Shown: piece after piece, positions 33,494 through 40,792 of the stretch
Numbering within the stretch: the stretch's first letter is position 1
Layout: each line of letters opens with the position of its first letter
Assembly: GCF_004745645.1 (NCBI RefSeq)
Contig: NZ_SRMB01000008.1
Coordinates: 33,351-97,350 of the forward strand
DNA: 64,000 nucleotides
Direction of reading: 5' to 3'
DNA from: Hymenobacter metallicola
Lineage (GTDB): Bacteria > Bacteroidota > Bacteroidia > Cytophagales > Hymenobacteraceae
The notes under the pieces: model-generated
What the model was told of the DNA's origin: nothing
What the model saw: the letters and a program-made list of their open reading frames with translations, nothing else
The model's database searches: none
Program-made: the position numbers and the translations under genes

Positions 33494-33996
33494 AATTTCT
33501 GCCTCTGGTTTCACTACTTGCCTTTCCCCTGAACCTACTTACGGTACTCCTTTTCTTAGCCGGGCTACTAGCTACCCTGGCCCAATCTCCTCCAGCCAAG
33601 GTGACACTGTTGCGAGTGGAGGGGTCAGCTTTTGGCGAAGAAGAGGTTTTCACGATCACAGCGGATTCGGTGCTGGTTGACAAAGTATTTCTTCTGGAAG
33701 GTGGTGGCCAACGGAGGCATTATAGCCGGGCACTAACGCCCCAATAACACGACGACCTACTTTCCTCTTTTAATAACATCTACCTGTCCCGGCTCAAGTC
33801 TACCTATGAAAGGCGCGGGGCACAATCCCATATGATGTCGTATGCCCTTTTCATTCACAAAGGGGAAGCCGTTAAACACGTGTCGATCTACGGTTACAAG
33901 CTTGCTCCCTTTTATGTCTTCAGCCAGAAACTGAATCGATTACTACCGCATGCTTTCCAACTTGACTCCTATAACGGAAGCTACTTCAATGATTAA
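33490..33996 (+). pseudogene. Exported-protein gene without start codon and with an in-frame stop
   Basis: The + frame reads LLAFPLNLLTVLLFLAGLLATLAQ, a clear signal-peptide core, then PPAKVTLLRVEGSAFGEEE, VFTITADSVLVDKVFLLEGG, a TAA stop, and on in the same frame with DDLLSSFNNIYLSRLKSTYE to LNRLLPHAFQLDSYNGSYFND and a final TAA. No ATG, GTG or TTG precedes the signal peptide in frame. It looks like a secreted-protein gene that has lost its start and gained a nonsense codon. The family is unknown. Confidence 0.65.
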
Positions 33997-34002
33997 TCCG
34001 GG

Positions 34003-34032
34003 GTTCAGGAAAAGGGTCGGAAAGATAAACTA
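34003..34032 (+). repeat. Array repeat
   Basis: GTTCAGGAAAAGGGTCG then GAAAGATAAACTAGG. Confidence 0.75.
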
Positions 34033-34070
34033 GGCATTAATCTTTCAGCAATTGCGCTTAATTAGTGGCC

Positions 34071-34784
34071 ATGAGCAGTAAAATAGACTTGACGGAGTGG
34101 TCATTGTCGGAAGAGGATCTGGTGTTGCAGGAAAATATTGCTCAGGTGCGAATTCACCTAGCATACCCCGGTCATCGGCCTTACCTACACCTGGCCCCCG
34201 CCGAGCGTCGCCAAGCCATTTCTGCCCACTACCGGCAGGACTATCGGCAGCTCCGTTCTTTACTCAACGGCCACACCTATCAGCGCATCGGGTCGAGCGT
34301 GCGGCCCACCGGCGTGGTCCTGCAGCTGCCCTTGAATCAGCTCCCCGCTTTACTGGGCCAATCAGTCGTTGAGAGCGTGTCAGTCGACGCCATCGAGGGT
34401 CTCAAAGCCCGAGAGCTTGCGCCGGAACCCTCTTTCTGGTGCCTGCTGGCGCGATTCGCTATCCAGATTGAACACGAAACGAGCGGGCTGCAGAAATATG
34501 AAATGCGCCATCTACTGGTGCGGGCCTTCACGCTGGCGGAAGCAGAAGCGAAACTGGTTCGCTCCTTTGCCCGCTACGAAGAGCCCTACTTGAACAGTGC
34601 CGGTTACTTGGTCCGTTGGCACTTCGAAGCATTTGTGGACAGCTATCAACTGGACGTAAGTGCAGCAGATACTTTTTTGAGCGAAGAGGGCGTGGAGGTA
34701 TTTTCCAGCCTGCATCAGCGGCGCTTACAGCCGGCTATGGAATGGCACCCAGACACCCCGTCTGAAGATAGCAAAAGGTACTAA
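34071..34784 (+). CDS. DUF4288-like protein with an extra N-terminal domain
   Basis: A 237-residue protein. The C-terminal ~100 residues (FWCLLARFAIQIEHETSGLQKYEMRHLLVRAFTLAEAEAKLVRSF, YEEPYLNSAGYLVRWHFEAFVDSYQL) match the pattern of DUF4288, a family common among immunity-type genes. The N-terminal ~110 residues (HPYRHLAPAERRQ-like, then GSSVRPTGVVLQLPLNQLPALLGQSVVESVSVDAIEG) form a separate alpha/beta domain resembling inhibitor-I9/ferredoxin-like folds. The ATG at 34071 is chosen over the GTG at 34065. The stop is 5 bp before the next repeat. Confidence 0.7.
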   Translation: MSSKIDLTEWSLSEEDLVLQENIAQVRIHLAYPGHRPYLHLAPAERRQAISAHYRQDYRQLRSLLNGHTYQRIGSSVRPTGVVLQLPLNQLPALLGQSVVESVSVDAIEGLKARELAPEPSFWCLLARFAIQIEHETSGLQKYEMRHLLVRAFTLAEAEAKLVRSFARYEEPYLNSAGYLVRWHFEAFVDSYQLDVSAADTFLSEEGVEVFSSLHQRRLQPAMEWHPDTPSEDSKRY

Positions 34785-34788
34785 AATG

Positions 34789-34822
34789 GTTCAGAAAAAG
34801 GGTCGTTCGGAAAAAGGAGCGA
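34789..34822 (+). repeat. Array repeat between two converging genes
   Basis: GTTCAGAAAAAGGGTC then GTTCGGAAAAAGGAGCG; 5 bp after the stop of the + gene and 2 bp before the stop of the - gene, so it fills the whole gap. Confidence 0.9.
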
Positions 34823-34823
34823 T

Positions 34824-35627
34824 TTACTGTTTGTCCTCTACTACCCGAAAAGTATGTTCAAGAGGATAGCAATTGGTCCAAATGGTGTCACTCCCTCGAC
34901 GGGCCCATTCCTCGCAGATTTGTCCCTGTACGACATGCACGCCGGGAGTGGGACGACGGATAAGATAGCGGGTACGGGCTACGCGGCCCGGCATACTGTC
35001 TAGGCCAATGGGAACGGGCCGCAACGACACTGTCACCACGTTCGAGTGGCGATTTCCCAATCGAATTTCAAAGGTGTAATCCTCCCCGGCCCGTACGCGC
35101 GTGGTGTCACTAAGGACCAGTGGGCGGGTATAGCGCGTGTCGACATGCCCTTGAGGAGTATACACAGCATAGTCAATTTTACGTCCCTGCTTGTCATACA
35201 CGATGCCTTGGTAGAGCTTACCGTTGGGATAGTAATAATAGGCTGTGTCCACGCGACGTGTACCTCGCATGGTGACTTCATATTCTAATTTGCCAGTGGG
35301 ATAATACTCCTTCCGCGCCCCGTCAACTTTACCGTCTTTGTACGTTTGGGTGTGGGAGAGCACACCGGATGAGTCATACCATCGGACTACGCCATTGATA
35401 TGATGGTGGCGAAAAGGGAGTACACGTTGTACCTTTCCGTTTCGAAAGTAAGACGTTACGTCTCCATCATACACCCCTTCAGCATCCAGTAGTGCCCGCC
35501 TTTCGACTTCTCCTGTGGGGTAGTAGGTAACCTCTTGCTGAGGGCTACATGCTGCTATGCCGAACATACAGAGATATGGCAAAGATCGGACAGGGAGCAT
35601 GGGGCGAGGGTACGCAGACGGGAGCAT
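34824..35627 (-). CDS. MORN-repeat lipoprotein (YwqK-like)
   Basis: A 267-residue lipoprotein with signal PYLCMFGIAACS and MORN/YwqK repeats: YYPTGEVERRALLDAEGVYDGDVTSYF, NGVVRWYDSSGVLSHTQTYKDGKVDGARKEYYPTGKLEYEVTM. A beta-rich C-terminal domain (RVRAGEDYTFEIRLGNR) follows. It has the same architecture as the protein at 29648-30493, so the two are probably paralogues. A TACCTTTA box lies ~10 bp before the first ATG; the ATG at 35600 is a possible alternative start. Confidence 0.8.
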   Translation of the reverse strand: MLPSAYPRPMLPVRSLPYLCMFGIAACSPQQEVTYYPTGEVERRALLDAEGVYDGDVTSYFRNGKVQRVLPFRHHHINGVVRWYDSSGVLSHTQTYKDGKVDGARKEYYPTGKLEYEVTMRGTRRVDTAYYYYPNGKLYQGIVYDKQGRKIDYAVYTPQGHVDTRYTRPLVLSDTTRVRAGEDYTFEIRLGNRHSNVVTVSLRPVPIGLDSMPGRVARTRYLIRRPTPGVHVVQGQICEEWARRGSDTIWTNCYPLEHTFRVVEDKQ

Positions 35628-35674
35628 AGCAGGTAAAGGTACTTATGCAGGGATAGAGTGTCCGATGAATGTTA

Positions 35675-35709
35675 GTTCACGCAAACGGTCGTTCTAGCGA
35701 AAGGAGCGT
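35675..35709 (+). repeat. Array repeat, consensus copy
   Basis: GTTCACGCAAACGGTC then GTTCTAGCGAAAGGAGCGT. It is a perfect second half and shows the two direct half-repeats best; 8 bp from the stop of the - strand gene. Confidence 0.95.
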
Positions 35710-35716
35710 TTGAAAC

Positions 35717-36037
35717 TTATAGCGCTATTCTGATGAGTCCCTCGACCATCTGCATAGTAACGCCTTCACTTTGCAGTTGCTGATAAATAGCGGGGGTATG
35801 GTCAATGTGCTTGGGCGCTACTAGACGTCCAATATGCCATATTTCTACGGGGTCGAGTTCGATCCATTCAATCTCCCGCTTGGGGACAGGCCCATAAGTA
35901 GAGGCCTCGATATACCCAGGAACAGGCAGGGTAAACCACCGGGACCAGGCTGAAGGCGTATGCTGGTCTCGTAGCTTGGCCCGCGTGGCAATGGGAAAGG
36001 TGGCGGTCAGCTTATCAATTACTTCTTCGACTTGCAT
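35717..36037 (-). CDS. Small soluble protein of unknown function
   Basis: A 106-residue protein (MQVEEVIDKLTATFPIATRAKLRDQHTPSAWSRWFTLPVPGYIEASTYGPVPKREIEWIELDPVEIWHI...). The pattern EIEWIELDPVEIWHIGRLV followed by HIDHTPAIYQQLQSEG resembles a small family of DUF6678-like or immunity-type proteins, but I cannot name it. It is a single-gene unit. Confidence 0.6.
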   Translation of the reverse strand: MQVEEVIDKLTATFPIATRAKLRDQHTPSAWSRWFTLPVPGYIEASTYGPVPKREIEWIELDPVEIWHIGRLVAPKHIDHTPAIYQQLQSEGVTMQMVEGLIRIAL

Positions 36038-36105
36038 ACTATTTCAACCCCGAGGTGCCGTTGTTGTAGACAACCTGCAGCGGTGCCTGAAAGATACCTC
36101 GTCTG

Positions 36106-36132
36106 GTTCACCCAAACGGTCGTGCCCTAAAC
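36106..36132 (+). repeat. Array repeat, second half degenerate
   Basis: GTTCACCCAAACGGTCG then TGCCCTAAAC. Confidence 0.75.
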
Positions 36133-36169
36133 TTACCCTGTTTAAAATTAGGAGCCCTTATCTTGCTCC

Positions 36170-36673
36170 ATGACTTTTATCATTATACCACACATTGGTG
36201 CGGGGGGCTTCCATTTCGGTATGAGCCGCACTGCCATACGGACGCAGGTGAACGAGGTGCCCCAGCAGTTTTTACGCGGTGGGGTTGAGGACACCGATTA
36301 CTACCCGTCATTGGGCCTATTAGTCCTCTACAACGACGCCGAAACGTGTGAAGCCTTGGAGTTCACCCGCCCGGCCCGTGTGCTCCTGGGAGCAGTCTCA
36401 TTGCTACCCTTATCGAAGAAGAAGGCGCTGACACTCTTTGCCGCTGACCCGGCATTGGAACAGGATGAGGCCGGCTATACCTGCTACCAGCAGGGCATCG
36501 GGGCCTATTACGAAGTAAGCCAACGTGCGGAAAGCATCATTGCTTTTCGGCCAGGTTATTATGACAAGAACAAGGAGCCGTTACGGGAACTAGCGGCGTT
36601 AGACGTGACGACAATGTCCGTTGATGAGATAATGGCCTTCTTTGAAAAGGCCAACCCATCCAAAAGGAGTTGA
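36170..36673 (+). CDS. Small soluble immunity-like protein
   Basis: A 167-residue protein. The start IIIPHIGAGGFHFGMSRTAIRTQVNEVPQQF and the later block YYPSLGLLVLYNDAETCEALEFTRPARVLLGA, then YTCYQQGIGAYYEVSQRAESIIAFRPGYYDK, form an ordered pattern seen in many unnamed Bacteroidota and Firmicutes proteins associated with toxin-immunity loci. No catalytic motif was found. The ATG directly follows a weak promoter-like TTATCTTG. Confidence 0.65.
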   Translation: MTFIIIPHIGAGGFHFGMSRTAIRTQVNEVPQQFLRGGVEDTDYYPSLGLLVLYNDAETCEALEFTRPARVLLGAVSLLPLSKKKALTLFAADPALEQDEAGYTCYQQGIGAYYEVSQRAESIIAFRPGYYDKNKEPLRELAALDVTTMSVDEIMAFFEKANPSKRS

Positions 36674-36694
36674 GCAATAAATAAGTAGCTCACA

Positions 36695-36729
36695 GTTCAC
36701 TGAAAGGGTGATTCTAGCGAAACGAGCGT
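36695..36729 (+). repeat. Array repeat, full length
   Basis: GTTCACTGAAAGGGTG then ATTCTAGCGAAACGAGCGT. Confidence 0.93.
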
Positions 36730-36750
36730 CTTAGTTTATGTAAACGCCCC

Positions 36751-36758
36751 TACGTTTG
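36751..36758 (+). promoter_or_regulatory. -7 promoter box for the SMI1 gene
   Basis: TACGTTTG, a perfect TAnnTTTG box, 22 bp after the repeat and 27 bp before the ATG. Confidence 0.6.
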
Positions 36759-36784
36759 GGGGGCATTTCTAGTGCTACCTTTCC

Positions 36785-37363
36785 ATGATGACCCTTCAAC
36801 AAGCCCGCCACCTAGTGGCGCTCTTAACGACCCAAGGCGTGCGCTTCGAAGCCGGGCTAACCGAAAGCGAATTCGCGCAGTTGGCGCACCAGTTCGGCGC
36901 GGTCTTTCCACCAGACCTGCACCTGTTTTTGCAGGTCGCCCTGCCCGTATCGCCGAAGTTTGCGCCCTGGCGCCAGGCGTTAACCTCCACCGCGGTGGCC
37001 GACGAGCTGCAACGCATGTTGTCCTGGCCCTTGGAAGGACTGCTGTTTGACGCTAGGAACAACGGGTTTTGGTGCCCGGAATGGGGAGCCCCTCCCGCCG
37101 ACGCAGGCAAAGAGCAGCTCATTCGGCAGCACTACCCGCGCTATCCCACCTTGCTCCCCATTTATTCCCACCGCTACTTGCCGGCCCTACCGGCGGTGGC
37201 GGGCAACCCGGTGTTCTCGGTATACCAAGCAGATGTCATCCATTACGGCAACGATTTGGCATCCTACTTCGCCCACGAGTTCCGCTTCACACTGCCAAGC
37301 ACTTTTGAAAACCCGCAGCAACCCCAAAACCGCATTGAGTTTTGGGACTCTCTCGTTGAGTAG
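36785..37363 (+). CDS. SMI1/KNR4-family protein
   Basis: A 192-residue SMI1/KNR4 protein: the N-terminal helix and LTESEFAQLAHQFGAVFPPDLHLFLQVALPVS, PLEGLLFDARNNGFWCPEWGAPP, and the diagnostic C-terminal GNPVFSVYQADVIHYGNDLASYFAHEF. In bacteria SMI1/KNR4 (SUKH superfamily) proteins are mainly immunity proteins against polymorphic nuclease toxins. No toxin is nearby. The stop lies 5 bp before the next repeat. Confidence 0.88.
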   Translation: MMTLQQARHLVALLTTQGVRFEAGLTESEFAQLAHQFGAVFPPDLHLFLQVALPVSPKFAPWRQALTSTAVADELQRMLSWPLEGLLFDARNNGFWCPEWGAPPADAGKEQLIRQHYPRYPTLLPIYSHRYLPALPAVAGNPVFSVYQADVIHYGNDLASYFAHEFRFTLPSTFENPQQPQNRIEFWDSLVE

Positions 37364-37367
37364 ACGC

Positions 37368-37402
37368 GTTCAGCCAAAGGGGCGGAACACAAGAACGAGG
37401 GC
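37368..37402 (+). repeat. Array repeat
   Basis: GTTCAGCCAAAGGGGC then GGAACACAAGAACGAGGGC; 4 bp after the SMI1 stop. Confidence 0.8.
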
Positions 37403-37421
37403 GAGCCGTCGGTTGGCTTGC

Positions 37422-37910
37422 TCAGCGAAGCATCAATTTTTTGACGATCCAGTCTTCCGCTTTCTGGACGGGGAGGATCACCCCCACATAACACAGCAAC
37501 AGGGGAATCCCCCCACCGGTTAACAGGATCTCGAGCCGTTCTGCTAGTACCGGTGCTCGGTGTATGCCATTGATTGTCCAGTCATCTGAAAACAACGCCG
37601 ACGGGATGAAAATCAGGGGGAACAGCAGCAAGAACGCAATCAAGAAATAGTTCGGCGTAATCTTTAAGCGAATAGTGACCGGGTGGGATTGCGTAATCTC
37701 TGCTCTAATTGTGGGCATTGCCGGCAGGTTCTGCCGCGGGTAGGCATTGCGCAGAACAAAGCCCGAGCGAATCAGGTCGGCCGAGTAGTTATCGACCTGA
37801 TAGAACTGCGAGTGCTGGCGCGTTGGGTGTAACCGGCTGAGCAAGGTTACGAGCTGGTCGTGGGTAAGGGCGGTGGTGTAAACCTTCGTATGGGTGAAGG
37901 GAAAAGTCAT
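37422..37910 (-). CDS. Membrane protein with two helices
   Basis: A 162-residue protein with a soluble N-terminal part (TALTHDQLVTLLSRLHPTRQHSQFYQVDNYSADLIRSGFVLRN) and two C-terminal membrane segments (YFLIAFLLLFPLIFIPSALF and GGGIPLLLCYVGVILPVQ). The first ~95 residues contain a strand-rich module (AEITQSHPVTIRLKITPN). The family was not recognised. It is the last gene before the forward repeats end. Confidence 0.6.
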   Translation of the reverse strand: MTFPFTHTKVYTTALTHDQLVTLLSRLHPTRQHSQFYQVDNYSADLIRSGFVLRNAYPRQNLPAMPTIRAEITQSHPVTIRLKITPNYFLIAFLLLFPLIFIPSALFSDDWTINGIHRAPVLAERLEILLTGGGIPLLLCYVGVILPVQKAEDWIVKKLMLR

Positions 37911-38008
37911 CGGTGGTGCGGGTTGGAAGGAGAGCCCTAATTAAGGCAGTTGTTTTGTGAACCACGCACGAAGACTCTTCACTAAAGGAGCTCGAAGCTT
38001 AACCAGTT

Positions 38009-38040
38009 GTTCACTGAAACGGTCCAATAAGGAAAACGCA
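38009..38040 (+). repeat. Last forward array repeat before the mobile segment
   Basis: GTTCACTGAAACGGTCC then AATAAGGAAAACGC. No further clear copy occurs until 49330, where the orientation is reversed. Confidence 0.8.
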
Positions 38041-38508
38041 CAGTTGCCGTTATGGGCACTTTACCAGCCTGTGTCTGTCACCGCATTGGTACCATCCTGC
38101 ACCATGGCAATGGGCTCATCAATGGCGCACGGGAACTGGGGTGCTACGCAGAGAAGCCGTGCAAGCAGCTTGGGCTACCGATTACAGAACCGGTTCTATA
38201 AGCCAGTGGCCGCGCGCTGTTGCTGCGCAAAGGCCCGGTCTTCCGGGGCCAGGATGGCCTACGTAAAAGTGGAGTAGCCTACCTCGCGCCGCTAACGCGC
38301 TTCACAGCTCTGCTGGTTGTCGACTCCATGCGCAGACAGGGGATTAAGAAGACCGGAGATTTAAGGGGAAGCACTGGTTCTATAAGGGGCTGCTATTCCG
38401 GGGAGAATCGTAGCGGAAAAACAGAGGCAGCGTTGCAAAATCCGTAGCTCAACAAGGAAGAAATTATGGCTTTAATGTACAACAGGGGCATGTTTTAAGG
38501 CTTTTCGC
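38041..38508. other. Stretch without a supported gene at the array/mobile-segment junction
   Basis: Both strands contain only short frames without family signal; a + frame around 38095-38160 (LINGARELGCYAEKP) may be the remnant of an array unit. At ~38499-38510 the minus strand carries TAGCGAAAAG, a fragment resembling the second half of the repeat in reverse orientation. Nothing else could be supported. Confidence 0.35.
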
Positions 38509-38516
38509 TAGCTTTG
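38509..38516 (+). promoter_or_regulatory. -7 promoter box
   Basis: TAGCTTTG, a perfect TAnnTTTG box, 22 bp before the small frame at 38539. Confidence 0.4.
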
Positions 38517-38538
38517 CCCCTCACCCTGATTGCCGAGT

Positions 38539-38676
38539 ATGCTGGCCTTGAACTCCTCCGCTTTGCATAAATTCCCCTCGTCAGCAGACCTCGCTGCGGA
38601 CTGGCTGCGCGGGGCTCACCGGCAGCCGCTGCCCATCCAGCAGCGGCCCGCCCTCTTCGTGGGCTCTCTGGCATAA
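38539..38676 (+). CDS. Candidate 45-residue protein
   Basis: A short frame (MLALNSSALHKFPSSADLAADWLRGAHRQPLPIQQRP...) directly behind a perfect promoter box. There is no family and no clear ribosome-binding site. It may be a real small gene of the mobile segment or chance; composition is compatible with either. Confidence 0.3.
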   Translation: MLALNSSALHKFPSSADLAADWLRGAHRQPLPIQQRPALFVGSLA

Positions 38677-38827
38677 CGCTCCTTTCTGGCTGTAATCCGC
38701 CGGTCACGGCCCCACTCGCCATGCGTGAGGGGCTGCGCCGCTGATTGCCTGTTTCTTCTCCTGCCCGGCCCCATTCAGATGGCCGCAGGCGGGGCGTTTT
38801 CAACCCTTTCCGTCGAAGTCTTACCGT

Positions 38828-39088
38828 ATGTCCGCGAGTCCCTCTTGCCGGTTCTCCCGCCTCTGCCCTACCGCGCAGGAGCTGATGATTCGGCTCATTC
38901 GAGAACAATTTATTTCCTGCCTATCCCTTTCCACCGAAGCTCCCGAATCGGCCTGGTCCCGGGCCATTGCCCTGGCTGACCCCACGTTTGTGTACTGCAC
39001 CACCCCGGAGCCCACCATCCGGATTTGCCCGGACTCCTACCCGCAGCTGCGCGAGTGCCTGCGGCAGGAATTGACCAAACCAGCGTAG
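38828..39088 (+). CDS. Small protein of the mobile segment
   Basis: An 86-residue protein (MSASPSCRFSRLCPTAQELMIRLIREQFISCLSLSTEAPESAW...) with no recognised family. A later start at 38885 (MIRLIREQF) would give 67 residues. A strong terminator follows the stop by ~25 bp, which supports a real transcription unit. Confidence 0.5.
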   Translation: MSASPSCRFSRLCPTAQELMIRLIREQFISCLSLSTEAPESAWSRAIALADPTFVYCTTPEPTIRICPDSYPQLRECLRQELTKPA

Positions 39089-39109
39089 CTGAACTCCCTA
39101 CCCTTCATC

Positions 39110-39142
39110 TGAAAGGCCGCCCAGACTTCTGGGCGGCCTTAT
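39110..39142 (+). terminator. Rho-independent terminator
   Basis: The stem AAGGCCGCCCAG pairs with CTGGGCGGCCTT around a short loop, followed by ATTAC. It terminates the small gene ending at 39088. Confidence 0.8.
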
Positions 39143-39146
39143 TACT

Positions 39147-39775
39147 ATGCCTGCGGGCAAAGAATCCCTAAGGACTGGTCAGCAGGACCAGCTCATCGCA
39201 GGTGCGCAGCTCCTGGCAAAAGAGGGCATGCGGCTCAGGCGTTGCAAACCAATAAAGTTAGCGGAAGTCACCCGCAAGGCCGAGGGCCACCAAGTGTATT
39301 TGAACACCGGGGACGACCGCGACGCGGTCTCCATCATCGCCTTTGCCAAAACCCGGGGCGGCGACGGCCATGGCCTGAACCTGGGCCAGGTGTGCCAGTA
39401 GCTGCGCGAGCACCTCGACGGCGCGCCGGCCCCGGCCCGGGTGTACGCCACCCCGCCCGATACCGCGCGGCTGAGCGGCCTATCCGTGGGCGACCCGGAG
39501 TCGGAGGCCCGGCAGGCGGAGGAAGAGCGCCGCACCCGGCTGATTTCCGAAGTGCTGGGCGTCAAGAAGGAGCTCACCGACCGCCGCTACCTGCACGGGC
39601 GCGGCATCACGGATGCCACGCTCGACAGCCCGGCATTTCAGGGGCGCATCTTCACCGCGCAGCAGAACGAACACTACAAAAGCCTGCTGCCGCTGCCTAA
39701 AAATGGCATCTGGGTGTCCCACCCCACCGACGACAAGGACACGCGTGTTCCCTGGCAGCGTCCGGCTAGCGGCGC
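39147..39775 (+). pseudogene. Toprim/DUF3991-type mobile-element primase, truncated
   Basis: The N-terminal part reads MPAGKESLRTGQQDQLIAG and LNTGDDRDAVSIIAFAKTRGGDGHGLNLGQVCQ. A TAG at 39399 interrupts it, and the same frame continues LREHLDGAPAPARV to LTDRRYLHGRGITDATLDSPAFQGRIFTAQQNEHYKSLLPL. The RYLHGRGI...F.GRIF pattern is the zinc-finger/primase-helicase region of DUF3991/toprim proteins carried by Bacteroidota conjugative elements. The frame then runs into the 3' end of the neighbouring AraC gene, so the toprim part is gone. Confidence 0.7.
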
Positions 39776-39799
39776 CAGACGATTGCGGACTGGTCCGAC

Positions 39800-40738
39800 T
39801 CAGGTGCGCTGGAAGGACTGCCGGAATGCCAGCGGCGAAAGGGCCGTCTTGGTTTTGAAAAACCGGCTGAAGGACTGCGGGTGCTCGAAGCCCAGGGCAT
39901 AAGCCACCTCGCTTACCGACAAGGCCGTGGCAGCCAGCTTTTCTTTCGCCTGCTCGATGAGTTTGTCGTGGATGTGCTGCTGGGCGCTTTGGCCAGTGAG
40001 CGCGCGCAGCATATCGCTCAGGTAGCTCGGCGATACGTGCAGGCGCTGGGCCAGGTACTGCACCGTGGGGATGCCCCGGCCGGACAGGTCCTCGCTGCGG
40101 AAGCAGTCCTCCAAGGCGGCTTCCAGCCGTTGCAGCAGGTCGCTGTGTACCGCTTTGCGGGTCAGAAACTGGCGCTTGTAGAAGCGGTTCGCGTACGTGA
40201 GCAGCAGCTCAAGCTGGGCAATAACGACGTCCTGGCTGAATTCGTCCAGGCGGCTGGTCAGCTCTGCTTCCATCGTTTTGAAGAGGGAAAGCAGCAGCTC
40301 CTTCTCCTGTTCCGACACGTGCAGCGCCTCGTTGGTGGCGTAGGTGAAAAAGCCGTAGTGCCGCATCTTTTTGGCCAGAGGGTAGCTGGCCAGAAAATCC
40401 GGGTGAATCAACAGGGTGTACTGGCCGCAGGCCCCCACCTCCTGCTCCTCGGTGCTGCCGATAATCTGGCTGGGAGCGGCAAACAGCAAGCCGCCTTCGT
40501 CAAAGTCATAATACCCCTGCCCGTAGGTGAGCTTGCTGCTGAGCCTGGGCCGGTAGGATATCTTATAGAAGCTCAGCACATGCGACTGGTGCGCATCGCC
40601 GCTCTCCGCGGGCGTGTGGACGCCGTGAATGAGGCTAATCAGCGGATGTAGCGGAGCCGGCAAGCCAAAGTGTCGGTGCGCGTCGGACAAAGAAGCAAAC
40701 CGCAGGGGCGCGTTTTCGGGCTTTTTCATGTTTTCCAA
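39800..40738 (-). CDS. AraC-family transcriptional regulator
   Basis: A 312-residue regulator. The N-terminal ~190 residues are a PobA-like cupin sensor domain (HPLISLIHGVHTPAESGDAHQSHVLSFYKISYR, LLFAAPSQIIGS). The C-terminal 100 residues have two helix-turn-helix motifs (TVQYLAQRLHVSPSYLSDMLRALTGQSAQQHI, SVSEVAYALGFEHPQSFSRFFKTKTALSP). It is next to an SDR gene transcribed the same way, with 54 bp between, a pairing very common in Bacteroidota, so the SDR is probably its target. Confidence 0.88.
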   Translation of the reverse strand: MENMKKPENAPLRFASLSDAHRHFGLPAPLHPLISLIHGVHTPAESGDAHQSHVLSFYKISYRPRLSSKLTYGQGYYDFDEGGLLFAAPSQIIGSTEEQEVGACGQYTLLIHPDFLASYPLAKKMRHYGFFTYATNEALHVSEQEKELLLSLFKTMEAELTSRLDEFSQDVVIAQLELLLTYANRFYKRQFLTRKAVHSDLLQRLEAALEDCFRSEDLSGRGIPTVQYLAQRLHVSPSYLSDMLRALTGQSAQQHIHDKLIEQAKEKLAATALSVSEVAYALGFEHPQSFSRFFKTKTALSPLAFRQSFQRT

Positions 40739-40792
40739 TCAGTATGCCGGGCACCCGGTAGCTGCGCTAAACCACCCGGTGCCCGGGGTGGT

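Noticed and set aside
3736..38040. CRISPR array
   Set aside because: Spacing between copies is 0.3-4 kb with whole genes between them, copies vary in sequence, and no cas gene is present.
38495..38908. 137-codon minus-strand frame in the mobile segment
   Set aside because: Arg/Ala/Gly-rich composition without domain; overlaps a + strand promoter and small gene.
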